Part shown: positions 33,971 to 42,905 of the stretch, piece by piece
Layout of the letters: the number at the start of each line of letters is the position of its first letter
How positions within the stretch are numbered: the first letter of the stretch is position 1
Assembly (NCBI GenBank): GCA_000285855.2
Contig: HE978651.1
Location: forward strand, 1,755,105 to 1,819,104
From: Ruminococcus sp. JC304
GTDB taxonomy: Bacteria; Bacillota; Clostridia; Lachnospirales; Lachnospiraceae
DNA length: 64,000 nucleotides
Reading direction: 5' to 3'
Translations under genes and position numbers: made by a program
Notes under the pieces: model-generated
Databases searched by the model: none
Told to the model about the DNA's origin: nothing
What the model saw: the letters and a program-made list of their open reading frames with translations, nothing else

Positions 33971-35623
33971 TTATCTGAATAAACCGAATTTCCCTTTCTG
34001 AGGAGTTTTGGAAAGTTCCCTCAGGTTTCTGTTCATTTCTTCCAGGAGAGCCTCCTGTTTTTCTCCCTGCTCCTTCATAAGAGCATATAACCGATCAATA
34101 GACTGTCTGTCAGCCATTCTGGAAGCATTCAGATTCTGCTGTCCTCCTGCCAGAGAAATATTGCCATTTTCCTTTGTAACTGAAATATCTGTCAGAAGTC
34201 TGCGCACCTCTTCCATGGTCTGTAACGTCTTATCCTGGCAGGACGCAAAATCTGCCAGTCTTTTTTCCAGTTCTTCCATTACCTGCCGGTTTGCATTGAG
34301 CACATCTGTACCTGTCTGACTGGCAGCAGAAACCTTTTCCATTCCCTGGGAAGCTGTCTCCACATATCTCTGCATGGTCTGGTTGCAGGCTACCCAGAAT
34401 TTAGCAGAGGTTTTCTCAGCCTCTTTGAGATAATCTGCCACTCTCTGATAGTCCTGCTGCTGCATTTTCTGGATCTCCTGATTATCCTGGGCGATCCTGG
34501 AAGCAGTAGACATATAACGTCCCTGGGCATTTCCAAGTTCATTGACCATGTCCTTCATGGTTTCACTCTGTCTCTCATAGGAAGAATTCAGCTGATCGCT
34601 CATAGTATGATACAGGTTGGTGGTATATTCTGTATTTTCCTTCTGGGCTTTCTTTAACTGCGCCAGAGCATCATTAAAATCTTTAAACTGCATCTTAAAG
34701 GAGCCGTTCATCTCCCGCAGGAAAGAACGGAGAATCTCCTGCATCACATCCTGCTGGCAGCTGGTCACAGATTCTGTCAGCACATCCAGAGATTCATTCA
34801 TCTTCTGGAAAGTAGGATTAATGGCCTTTTCAAAGCTCTGTGCCATTTCTGCAGAAAGCTGCTCTGCCATCTGTTTCATAGCCTTTACCTGAAGCTTCTG
34901 GCTGGCAACCATAAGATTTCTGGATTCATTCTCTGCTGTAGGCAGGACATAAATATGGAATTTCTCCAGAAACGCCTGAAGCTTCTCATTCATATCAGAG
35001 AAAACACTCTTCATCCCTGAGGTATAAATAATAGCAAAAGCAATTCCATAGATAGAGGTCAGGAAGGCAACCTTAATACCTGCCACCAATGAAGACACAG
35101 AATTGGTCATTGTCTCGTAGCTGGAGGGTTCAAAGTTCTTAAGTCCCCATACCAGACCGATAAAGGTTCCCAGAATACCCAGACTTGTAAAAATATCCGG
35201 GATCATTTCCAGAATACGCTTATGTACATGAAGATCAATATCATCTTCATTGATATAGTCCTCGATCTCACCAATACCTTCTTTTGCCTGATTCATTCCA
35301 TCCACAAAGTCATCCAGCCTTCCGTCCAGATATTTGTGATCAAAAATCCCTTTCAGGTAGACAAGGCTTTCATTTTTTACCTTGCCGGGCGTTTTGAAAA
35401 TGCCTGTCAGCTCCTCTTTTCCTCTGTGAAGGGCCTGTCCGATCCCTTCAACCCTGAACATTCCGCCCAGCATTCCAGCCAGGTAAAGCACTGTCATGAT
35501 CGCCAGAAACACAAAGTTATAGATCATGGTACTGACAGAACCCTTACCTGTAAAAACTGTCATTGCAATACATCCTGCCAGCACCGCCAAAAATGCCAGC
35601 AGATTTAAAACCTTTTTGCTCAT
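33971..35623 (-). CDS. MotA/TolQ/ExbB proton-channel protein, ZorA-like
   Basis: Inner-membrane channel of 550 aa with four predicted helices (about 5-24, 32-54, 137-162, 174-204). The MotA/ExbB core is in SLGILGTFIGLVWGL and LVAGIKVAFLTSIYGIAFAI. Residues 205-550 form a long helical, Gln-rich cytoplasmic tail, as in ZorA of the Zorya anti-phage system, and unlike short ExbB or MotA. AGGAGG seven bases before the ATG at 35623 decides the start. ZorC, ZorD and ZorE are absent nearby, so defence is only a hypothesis. Confidence 0.82.
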   Translation of the reverse strand: MSKKVLNLLAFLAVLAGCIAMTVFTGKGSVSTMIYNFVFLAIMTVLYLAGMLGGMFRVEGIGQALHRGKEELTGIFKTPGKVKNESLVYLKGIFDHKYLDGRLDDFVDGMNQAKEGIGEIEDYINEDDIDLHVHKRILEMIPDIFTSLGILGTFIGLVWGLKNFEPSSYETMTNSVSSLVAGIKVAFLTSIYGIAFAIIYTSGMKSVFSDMNEKLQAFLEKFHIYVLPTAENESRNLMVASQKLQVKAMKQMAEQLSAEMAQSFEKAINPTFQKMNESLDVLTESVTSCQQDVMQEILRSFLREMNGSFKMQFKDFNDALAQLKKAQKENTEYTTNLYHTMSDQLNSSYERQSETMKDMVNELGNAQGRYMSTASRIAQDNQEIQKMQQQDYQRVADYLKEAEKTSAKFWVACNQTMQRYVETASQGMEKVSAASQTGTDVLNANRQVMEELEKRLADFASCQDKTLQTMEEVRRLLTDISVTKENGNISLAGGQQNLNASRMADRQSIDRLYALMKEQGEKQEALLEEMNRNLRELSKTPQKGKFGLFR

Positions 35624-35722
35624 GGTACACCTCCTGTAATCCTCAGTATTTTTTACCAGTAACTGTTCCGCATATACACAGTTACATTTATCATACACAA
35701 CCGGTATGAAAAATCTGTAATC

Positions 35723-35751
35723 ATCATATCACAACATCATATCAAGAACAA
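35723..35751 (-). promoter_or_regulatory. Promoter of zorA-like/zorB-like/map
   Basis: Minus strand: TTGTTC (35746-35751), 17-base spacer, TATGAT (35723-35728), about 95 bases before the chosen start. Confidence 0.55.
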
Positions 35752-35767
35752 GTAAGACTGCACAAAA

Positions 35768-35796
35768 AAGTCCTGGACAGCACCTGCCCAGAACTT
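35768..35796 (-). terminator. Terminator after pheST-phosphatase operon
   Basis: Nine-base stem AAGTCCTGG/CCAGAACTT (with G-T pairs on the transcript) followed by TTTTTTGTG on the minus strand. It isolates the stator pair from the upstream operon. Confidence 0.75.
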
Positions 35797-35831
35797 CTTT
35801 TTCACTCAAAAGCTCTCTGTAAATTTTCTGT

Positions 35832-36440
35832 TTATGCGTATACCTTATCTTCTTCCAGAAGGCAGGCTTTGCCGTCCTTTACCTCCACAAGATTAACACT
35901 ACAGTTAGGCGGTACACAGCCATGCCAGAAATGTGCCTCATCCTGATAAACATTCTGAAGCAGGGCTCTCACAGCACATCCGTGGGAAGAAACCAGAATG
36001 GTTTTGTCCTGCAGCACCGGATCTGTTGTTTTTTCTATCCAGAAATCCCGGGTACGCTTCAGGATATCAGCAATATTCTCACCGTTCTCCGGTCTCTCAA
36101 AAGCCAGCGGCTTATTGAAAAAAATATCCATCTCCGGACTGATAATATTTCCTCCGGCATCCTTAAACTGTGTTCCCTCCAGAACACCAAAATCAATCTC
36201 CTGAATCCTCTTATCAGGAATTACAGGAATTTCTCTGTCTCCCAGCACATAATGTGCAGTCTCCCTGGCTCTGGTCAGAGGACTGGTAAAACAGACATCA
36301 AAGGGAACATCCTTCAATGCCTCCCCGGTGCGTTTTGCCAGTTCAATTCCTTCCGGTGCCAGGGGAATATCTACAGCCCCCTGCACCTTTTTTAATTTGT
36401 TCCACCGGGTAATTCCATGTCTTAATACATAAATCAGCAT
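35832..36440 (-). CDS. Histidine phosphatase family protein
   Basis: Phosphoglycerate-mutase-like phosphatase of 202 aa. The RHG motif (LRHGITRWN) is at residues 7-9 and the second catalytic His in VSSHGCAVR. Substrate unknown. The start overlaps the pheT stop as TAATG, so it is translationally coupled to the Phe-tRNA synthetase. The cobC-like phosphatase at 57.5 kb is a distant relative. Confidence 0.88.
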   Translation of the reverse strand: MLIYVLRHGITRWNKLKKVQGAVDIPLAPEGIELAKRTGEALKDVPFDVCFTSPLTRARETAHYVLGDREIPVIPDKRIQEIDFGVLEGTQFKDAGGNIISPEMDIFFNKPLAFERPENGENIADILKRTRDFWIEKTTDPVLQDKTILVSSHGCAVRALLQNVYQDEAHFWHGCVPPNCSVNLVEVKDGKACLLEEDKVYA

Positions 36441-38857
36441 TAGCTTCTCAACTCGATTCCAAGTTCTGTCAGTCCATTCAGGATTTTCTTCATTGCTGCT
36501 GTGATCTCACTCTCCTCCAGAGTTTTGTCATGATGACGGAACACCAGAGAATATGCCATGGATTTATATCCTTCTTTGATCTGATTACCTTCATATATAT
36601 CGAAGAGCTGGTAGCTTTCCAGGATCTTGCCACCCCTCTGTGTCAGTACATGCTCGATCTGTCCTGCCAGTACAGCTTTCGGAACAACCATACTTAAGTC
36701 ACGGGTTACAGCAGGATATTTGGCAATTCCTGTATATTTGTGATTAAAGCTTGCAAATTCCAGAACTGTAAGAATGTCGATCACTGCCACATAGGCCTTG
36801 TCACCGATTCCATAAGTATCTGCAACCAGCGGATGAACCTCTCCCAGATAACCTACAACCTTACCGCCATAAATCATATTTGCCTGTCTGCCCGGATGGA
36901 GATAGGATTTTTTGCTGTCAGGATCATAATCCACTCTTTCACGCATACCTACCTTTTCAAAGAATTCCTCGCAGACACCCTTCATATCAAAGAAGTCACC
37001 GTTTCCATACATTCCCAAGGTAAAATGCATTCTTTCCTCCGGAAGTTCAGTAAGAGGCAATGCCTTTGGACGGTATACATTTCCCAGTTCATAGAGACGT
37101 ACATCTTTATTTCTTCTGTTATAGTTTGTTGCCAGAGAACTGAGCATACCATTTAAGGTAGTTGTTCTCATAACACTGTAATCCTCACCCAGTGGATTGC
37201 TGATCACAATTCCCCTGCGGAGTTCACTGTCAGCCGGAAGTCTTAATTTATCAAATACCTTCGGGCTTTCAAAAGAATAAGTCATGCCTTCAGAAAAACC
37301 ACAGTATTCTGCGATATCCCTTGCAACAGCTTCAATACGAAGCTTAAATGGCAGTTTACCTGTTGTAGCTTCCCCATTGGGCAATGTGGTGGGAATTTTG
37401 TCATATCCGAAGAATCTGGCAATCTCTTCCGCTACATCAGCCACATAGTGAATATCCTGACGGAAGGTAGGTGCTACGATCTCATTGGTCTTCTCATCAT
37501 AGGTAAGCTCAACCTTTGCCAGGAATCCAAGCATTTCTTCCGGGGTAAGGCTGGTTCCCAGAAGTGCATTGATTTTCTCTGGTTTAAAAGGTACTCTGGA
37601 CGGCTCGCTGACTTTATTGCAGACATCCACCATTCCGCCCACAACCTCTCCTGCACCCAGTTCCTCCATGAGCTGGCAGGCTCTGTCAATGGCAGCCTGT
37701 GCATTGTTTGGATCCAGACCCTTCTCAAATTTACCGGAAGCATCTGTACGGAGGCCAATCCTTTTGGAAGAAAGACGGATATTGGTGCCGTCAAAGCATG
37801 CTGCCTCAAAGAGAACTGTTTTCACCTCATCTGTGATCATAGAATTCTCTCCGCCCATGATTCCGGCAATTCCTACAGGTTTTTTGCCGTCACAGATCAT
37901 CAGCACCTGATCATCCATGACACGTTCCTGGCCATCCAGTGTGACGAATTTTTCATCCTTTTCTGCACAGCGTACAACAATTTCTCTGTTCTCAATGGTA
38001 TCCAGATCATAGGCATGCATTGGCTGGCCAAATTCTTCCATAACATAATTGGTGATATCAACCAGATTATTGATAGGGCGGATTCCGTTGGAAGCCAGAC
38101 ATCTCTGCATCCATTTTGGGGACGGTTCGATCTTTACATTTTTTACAACTCTTGCACAGTAACGTGGGCAAAGCTCCGGATTCTTCACTGTAACCTTTAC
38201 ATAATCAGATGCCTTTTCTTCATTGCCCTTACAATCTACAACAGGAGGACAGAATTTTTTATCAAAGGTAGCCGCTGCTTCTCTGGCAATTCCAAGAACT
38301 CCATAGCAGTCTACACGGTTAGATGTGATCTCATATTCAAAGACAACATCATCCAGTCCAAGTGCCTTTACCGCACTTTCTCCTACTACTGCATCCTCCG
38401 GGAAAATATAAATTCCGTACTCCGGTGCATCCGGGTACATCTCTTTGGTACTTCCCAGTTCTTCAATAGAACACATCATACCATAAGAATCCACACCGCG
38501 AAGCTTGCCCTTTTTGATCTGGACTCCTCCCGGAGTTTTCTTGCCGTCATGTCCGCCTGCTACCCGTCCGCCGTCCAGAACAACAGGAACCTTATCTCCT
38601 TCTTTTACATTGGGTGCACCGGTTACAATCTGAACCGTCTCTGTTCCTACATCCACCTGGCAGATGATCAGCTTATCTGCATCCGGATGTCTTTCAATTT
38701 TTTTAATCTGTCCAATGACGATTTTGTCCAGGTCTGCATCCAGCTTCTCAAAGCCCTCTACCTTTGTACCTGTCAGGGTCATGGCATCGGTATATTCCTG
38801 TGCTGTCACATCAAGATCCGGCACATACATTTTAATCCAAGATAATGAAGTATTCAT
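36440..38857 (-). CDS. pheT: Phe-tRNA ligase beta subunit
   Basis: Beta chain of the (alpha-beta)2 phenylalanyl-tRNA synthetase, 805 aa. N-terminal tRNA-binding EMAP-like domain (about 40-150), B3/B4 editing domains (GVDSYGMMCS, EYEITSNRVDCYGV), B5, and a C-terminal anticodon-binding domain. It follows pheS by 101 bases that contain a palindromic element. Confidence 0.97.
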   Translation of the reverse strand: MNTSLSWIKMYVPDLDVTAQEYTDAMTLTGTKVEGFEKLDADLDKIVIGQIKKIERHPDADKLIICQVDVGTETVQIVTGAPNVKEGDKVPVVLDGGRVAGGHDGKKTPGGVQIKKGKLRGVDSYGMMCSIEELGSTKEMYPDAPEYGIYIFPEDAVVGESAVKALGLDDVVFEYEITSNRVDCYGVLGIAREAAATFDKKFCPPVVDCKGNEEKASDYVKVTVKNPELCPRYCARVVKNVKIEPSPKWMQRCLASNGIRPINNLVDITNYVMEEFGQPMHAYDLDTIENREIVVRCAEKDEKFVTLDGQERVMDDQVLMICDGKKPVGIAGIMGGENSMITDEVKTVLFEAACFDGTNIRLSSKRIGLRTDASGKFEKGLDPNNAQAAIDRACQLMEELGAGEVVGGMVDVCNKVSEPSRVPFKPEKINALLGTSLTPEEMLGFLAKVELTYDEKTNEIVAPTFRQDIHYVADVAEEIARFFGYDKIPTTLPNGEATTGKLPFKLRIEAVARDIAEYCGFSEGMTYSFESPKVFDKLRLPADSELRRGIVISNPLGEDYSVMRTTTLNGMLSSLATNYNRRNKDVRLYELGNVYRPKALPLTELPEERMHFTLGMYGNGDFFDMKGVCEEFFEKVGMRERVDYDPDSKKSYLHPGRQANMIYGGKVVGYLGEVHPLVADTYGIGDKAYVAVIDILTVLEFASFNHKYTGIAKYPAVTRDLSMVVPKAVLAGQIEHVLTQRGGKILESYQLFDIYEGNQIKEGYKSMAYSLVFRHHDKTLEESEITAAMKKILNGLTELGIELRS

Positions 38858-38909
38858 TTTTCCTAATCCTCTTTCTTATATAAAATAAATAAGCCTATAC
38901 TTAAGGAAT

Positions 38910-38931
38910 TTCCACGACACTTGTCGTGGAA
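38910..38931. repeat. Short palindrome between pheS and pheT
   Basis: TTCCACGACA-CT-TGTCGTGGAA, a perfect ten-base stem with a two-base loop. It resembles the two-base-loop elements near 31.9 and 40.06 kb. Confidence 0.7.
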
Positions 38932-38958
38932 GCCGCTCGCTCCACTTCGTTTCGCTCA

Positions 38959-39984
38959 CTAAAATTGTTTTATAAAGCGAATGTCGTTTTCGTAGAGCAG
39001 GCGCATGTCATCGATTTCGTATTTAAGAAGAGCAATTCGCTCCAGGCCTACACCGAAGGCAAAGCCTGTATATTCCTCAGGATCAATTCCGCACATGCTT
39101 AATACATTTGGATGTACCATACCACAGCCAAGGATTTCAATCCATCCGGAGCCTTTACAGAAACGGCAGCCTTTACCGCCACACTTGAAGCAGGATACAT
39201 CTACCTCAGCACTTGGCTCAGTGAATGGGAAATGATGAGGTCTGAATTTGGTTTTTGTCTCAGGTCCGAAGAGCTCCTGGGCAAATTCCTGAAGAGTTCC
39301 CTTCAGATCCGCAAATGTAATATTCTTATCAATAACCAAACCTTCAATCTGATGGAAGGACGGAGAATGCGTAGCATCTACCTCATCTGAACGGAACACA
39401 CGTCCCGGTGCAATCATACGGATAGGCAGTTTGCCTTTTTCCATAGTACGTGCCTGTACCGGGGAGGTCTGGGAACGAAGCAGAATGGAATCTGTGATAA
39501 AGAAAGTATCCTGTTCGTCACGTGCCGGATGGTTTTCCGGAATGTTAAGCTTTGTAAAGTTATAATCAGCATATTCAACTTCCGGACCTTCAACAACCTC
39601 ATAGCCCATACCTACGAAAATACGCTCAACCTCTTCCAGCGCGATGGTATTGGGATGACGATGTCCGATCTTCGCTTTCTTTGCAGGAAGTGTTACGTCA
39701 ATAACTTCCTGTTTCATTTTTTCCTCACGGACAGCTTCCTCCAGTTTTGCTTTTGACTCATCCAGGAGAGCTTCTATCTTTGTTCTGGTCTCATTTACCA
39801 GCTGTCCGACTTTCGGACGTTCCTCCGGAGCAACATCCTTCATGCTTTTTAAAATAGCAGTCAATTCTCCTTTTTTGCCAAGGTATGCAACACGTACCTC
39901 GTTTAACTTATCCAGGCCCTCGGATTCATCAATCCGTTTTTTGGCAGCTTCAGCCAGTTCCTGAAGTTTTTCTTTCATATCCAT
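38959..39984 (-). CDS. pheS: Phe-tRNA ligase alpha subunit
   Basis: Catalytic alpha chain, 341 aa. N-terminal coiled coil (1-85) that binds tRNA, then class II motifs: motif 2 in [18 protein letters not shown] and motif 3 in [14 protein letters not shown]. Expression is set by a Phe T-box about 200 bases upstream. Confidence 0.97.
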   Translation of the reverse strand: MDMKEKLQELAEAAKKRIDESEGLDKLNEVRVAYLGKKGELTAILKSMKDVAPEERPKVGQLVNETRTKIEALLDESKAKLEEAVREEKMKQEVIDVTLPAKKAKIGHRHPNTIALEEVERIFVGMGYEVVEGPEVEYADYNFTKLNIPENHPARDEQDTFFITDSILLRSQTSPVQARTMEKGKLPIRMIAPGRVFRSDEVDATHSPSFHQIEGLVIDKNITFADLKGTLQEFAQELFGPETKTKFRPHHFPFTEPSAEVDVSCFKCGGKGCRFCKGSGWIEILGCGMVHPNVLSMCGIDPEEYTGFAFGVGLERIALLKYEIDDMRLLYENDIRFIKQF

Positions 39985-40052
39985 GATTCTTTTCTCCTTT
40001 ATAAAAATATTCGTAATTTCCTGATTAAGGGTCGCAAATCCGTAAACAAGAA

Positions 40053-40074
40053 AGAATCCTGCTTGCAGGATTCT
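40053..40074. repeat. Short palindrome in pheS leader
   Basis: AGAATCCTGC-TT-GCAGGATTCT, perfect ten-base stem with a two-base loop. A GTCGCT-TCA-GCGAC hairpin follows at about 40088. Confidence 0.65.
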
Positions 40075-40144
40075 CCGCCTGCGACGGGTCGCTTCAGCGA
40101 CATAATTCCTCTCCGCCGCAGTGCGATCCTGCCCGGAGGGCTTT

Positions 40145-40188
40145 GTTATGTTATAGGAACATTACGGAGTAATTTCCTATAACATAAC
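40145..40188. repeat. Long hairpin next to the T-box terminator
   Basis: Fifteen-base perfect arms (GTTATGTTATAGGAA at 40145-40159, complement at 40174-40188) with an inner ATTAC/GTAAT. The stem can extend outward through GGGCTTT/AAAAGCCC into the T-box terminator. Confidence 0.7.
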
Positions 40189-40469
40189 AAAAGCCCCGTC
40201 CCTCATATAAGGGACGGAGCATATCCGCGGTACCACCCTGCTTCCTGCTTTATACAGGCTCTCGGTCTGCTTAACGCGCAGCAACGTCATTCCCTACTAA
40301 ACAATCATATCTGATCACATCATCAATCCTAACAGAACATTCAGGAATGCAGCTCCGGTGGGAAATTCAGGAAATATCTGAACCCGTGGAAGCTTTCAGC
40401 CGATGACCTCCACTCTCTGATGGAAAATAAATCCCTAAAAACACCTTCTGTGCCTTTTCATTTATTAAC
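40187..40469 (-). promoter_or_regulatory. T-box riboswitch for pheST (Phe)
   Basis: Read on the minus strand: stem I with the AGAGAG and GGTC/GAAAGC elements, a specifier codon TTC (Phe) at 40362-40364, the T-box core GGGTGGTACCGCGG near 40230, and an intrinsic terminator GTCCCT/AGGGAC followed by TTTTG at about 40190. Uncharged tRNA-Phe would favour read-through into pheS. Confidence 0.93.
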
Positions 40470-40475
40470 AGTATT

Positions 40476-40504
40476 ACTATGCCACAGTCCGAAAAATATG
40501 TCAA
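40476..40504 (-). promoter_or_regulatory. Promoter of pheST leader
   Basis: Minus strand: TTGACA (40499-40504), 17-base spacer, CATAGT (40476-40481). The -35 overlaps the stop codon of the upstream YihY gene. Confidence 0.75.
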
Positions 40505-41442
40505 GAGTCATTTTCTGCTTTCTCAGTTGATGCTTTCTCATCTGCCGCCTCTTTTGCCTGCTGTCTTCGCTCTCTCTCATGATCGATCATTCCTTTGACA
40601 GACCGATGGGCCTTACGGAAATCCTTCTCAAAATATGCATTGATCTCTGCTCCGTACAAAAACAGATTCATGCAGAAATACAACCAGATCATTACCATGA
40701 TAATCGTGGTCAGATTCCCGTACATATTGGAAAATCCCGGAAAAATCTCAAAATAAAGAGAAAATCCATAGGAAAATATAGACCAGGCCACTGCAATGAT
40801 CAAAGCTCCGGGAACCTGACTTTTTAAGGTTGCCTTCCGGTTCGGAAGCACCTTATAAAGCAAAAGAAATACCAGAAAAAGCACTGCAAAAACAAGTTCC
40901 GTCCTGGCACCTAATATCCTGCCCAGAACCTTTCCCACAAAAGGAATATACATGGCCGCAAGCTCCTGGATCCGGTTACCAAGCACAAGCATAAGCAGAC
41001 AGATGATCAGTGCCACCACCAGTGAAAAGGTATAAAAAACCGCATAAATCCTGGTAATCAGCCAGTTACGAGTTTCCTTTACATGATAAATGGTGTTCAG
41101 TCCATTGATCAGGGACTGCATACCTTTCCCCGCAGACCACAGTGCTACAAGGGCAGAAATAGGTACAATAGCTGTACTTCTCTTATAAACATCCACTACG
41201 ATTCCAAGAACAAAACTCTGGATATTCTCAGGAACAAATGCAACAATGGCATCACGCACCATATTATAAGTAACCGGTGTATATCTGACCAGTGTTGTCA
41301 GAAAAAGGATACAGGGAATAAAGGAAAGAATCAAAAAATAGGCAGCCTGTGTGGCATATGCTCCTACATGATCCCCTGACACACGATTCATAAATCCAAG
41401 CAGAAGTGAAACCACTGATTTCTTCTCTTTCTCCTTCTTCAT
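40501..41442 (-). CDS. YihY/BrkB family membrane protein
   Basis: Polytopic membrane protein of 313 aa with about six helices and the family features AYATQAAYFLILSFIPC, ALWSAGKGMQSLINGLN and YGSLY-like turns (MYGNLT). Cytoplasmic C-tail is highly charged (ERRQQAKEAADEKAS). Function unknown; older names call it ribonuclease BN or virulence factor BrkB without good support. GGAGA supports the ATG at 41442 over 41454. Confidence 0.88.
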   Translation of the reverse strand: MKKEKEKKSVVSLLLGFMNRVSGDHVGAYATQAAYFLILSFIPCILFLTTLVRYTPVTYNMVRDAIVAFVPENIQSFVLGIVVDVYKRSTAIVPISALVALWSAGKGMQSLINGLNTIYHVKETRNWLITRIYAVFYTFSLVVALIICLLMLVLGNRIQELAAMYIPFVGKVLGRILGARTELVFAVLFLVFLLLYKVLPNRKATLKSQVPGALIIAVAWSIFSYGFSLYFEIFPGFSNMYGNLTTIIMVMIWLYFCMNLFLYGAEINAYFEKDFRKAHRSVKGMIDHERERRQQAKEAADEKASTEKAENDS

Positions 41443-41508
41443 ATATCTCTCCATTCTATTTATATTCAGGGAGATCCTTCTTGCCGTTTACCGGCAAATC
41501 ACTTCATA

Positions 41509-42570
41509 TTATTCTTTTATGTAAAACCTGTAAGAGGTTTCAGAGTTGTAATGCTCTCCGGCTGCAAGAACAGGAGAATGGAAATCCTCCACATTTACAG
41601 CATTTGGCTCTACCTGTGTTTCCAGACAGAAGGCATCTCTCTGATTGTAAACATGTCCGTTTTTACCCTTTTCGTTCTCTACAAAATTAGCTGCATAGAA
41701 CTGCACACAAGGACAGTCAGAAGTTACATCCATAGCAATTCCGGTTTCTTTGCTGTATGCAGTGGCAATGAGTCTGCGATTGCCCTTAGAATAATTGTCA
41801 GTCACATAATTATGGTCATATCCGCCGGTGAATTTCAGCTGTTCAAAATCTGCATTGATCCTCTCTCCCATCTGTCTGGCAGTTCTGAAATCCATAGGAG
41901 TACCCTCCACCGGTGCGTATTCTCCCGTAGGAATAGAATGGCTGTCAGCTACAGGTGTATAGTAATTTGCATGAATGGTCAGATACTGATCCATGGCTGA
42001 GCCACTTCCCTCTCCGCTCAGGTTAAAATAAGAATGATTGGTCATATTTCCTACTGTAGGTTCATCGCATACGCCCTGATAATGGATTTTTAATTCATTT
42101 TCTTCTGTAAATTCATACTTCACAGAGACATCAAATTCTCCCGGAAAACCATTTTCTCCGTCCGGGCTGATACGGTTAAATACAATGCTGTTTTTATCCT
42201 GAGAAATCTCAGCCACTTTCCACAGCTTCTTCTCAAAACCATCCGGACCGCTGTGAAGATTATTGTCATTTTCATTCTGTGCAAGTCTTACCTCTCTGTC
42301 TCCAAGCATAAACCTTGCACCGGCAATACGGTTACCGCTTCTGCCGATCACTGCTCCGAAAAAGCATCCATTCACCTCATAAGATTCCAGGTCATCATAT
42401 CCCAGAACTACATCTGTCAGCTTCCCCTCTCTGTCCGGTACACACAGCTTCACCAAAAGAGCCCCAAACTCTGTTACTTCCACAAATGCTCCGGATTCAT
42501 TTTCCAGATGATAGATCTTAACTGTTTCTCCTGTGGGCAATACACCAAATTTTCTTTCACTTACACTCAT
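41509..42570 (-). CDS. galM: Aldose 1-epimerase (mutarotase)
   Basis: Interconverts alpha and beta anomers of galactose or glucose. Catalytic His in TNHSYFNLSG and Glu in LETQVEPNAVN; GRSGNRIAGA near the N-terminus; 353 aa. The reading frame is open up to 42771, but GGGAGG precedes the ATG at 42570, and the open stretch upstream is the 6S RNA gene. Confidence 0.94.
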   Translation of the reverse strand: MSVSERKFGVLPTGETVKIYHLENESGAFVEVTEFGALLVKLCVPDREGKLTDVVLGYDDLESYEVNGCFFGAVIGRSGNRIAGARFMLGDREVRLAQNENDNNLHSGPDGFEKKLWKVAEISQDKNSIVFNRISPDGENGFPGEFDVSVKYEFTEENELKIHYQGVCDEPTVGNMTNHSYFNLSGEGSGSAMDQYLTIHANYYTPVADSHSIPTGEYAPVEGTPMDFRTARQMGERINADFEQLKFTGGYDHNYVTDNYSKGNRRLIATAYSKETGIAMDVTSDCPCVQFYAANFVENEKGKNGHVYNQRDAFCLETQVEPNAVNVEDFHSPVLAAGEHYNSETSYRFYIKE

Positions 42571-42632
42571 TGCCTGCAACCTCCCAATATAATATATAAT
42601 CACGAAAAGCCTTTTCATTTGCTTTTTTACTG

Positions 42633-42855
42633 AAAAAAAGAGCCCGGTCACGGCTCTGTCTTTTCTTGAAACTCCCGAAATGTCGTTCCCTTCCCATTGA
42701 CGCCTAGCCGTAGCTAGGTGGGTATCCTCAATAACATTTCTGCCTTCCGCTGCATAATGACGGCCTGACATCCATGGTACAATGTTGGATTCCCGTTAAA
42801 GTCGATGTAGGTTCAAAAAAAGAAGGGGCCTCGAACATTTCAGGATATTTTAGAT
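42633..42855 (-). ncRNA. ssrS: 6S RNA
   Basis: Non-coding RNA that binds sigma-A RNA polymerase. The minus strand has its own consensus promoter, then a transcript of about 220 bases. Its 5' part CCTGAAATGT pairs over ten bases with ACATTTCGGG near the 3' end, with a second stem CCCTTC/GAAGGG inside, a large open middle and an internal CCTAGC-TACG-GCTAGG hairpin. The ends resemble E. coli 6S (CTGAGATGTTCG and GGCATCTCGG). A terminator (AGAGCC/GGCTCT, seven T) closes it. Confidence 0.88.
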
Positions 42856-42861
42856 GGTTTT

Positions 42862-42890
42862 ATTATACTCTAGTATATAGTTTTTTTCAA
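42862..42890 (-). promoter_or_regulatory. Promoter of 6S RNA
   Basis: Minus strand: TTGAAA (42885-42890), 17-base spacer, TATAAT (42862-42867), directly after the thrC stop. Confidence 0.85.
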
Positions 42891-42905
42891 CATAAAATGC
42901 ACAAA

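Noticed and set aside
37448-38845. 465-codon plus-strand frame opposite pheT
   Set aside because: No ribosome site, and shadow composition; pheT is certain on the other strand.
42571-42771. N-terminal extension of galM
   Set aside because: The ribosome site is at the ATG at 42570, and the extension overlaps the 6S RNA and its terminator.
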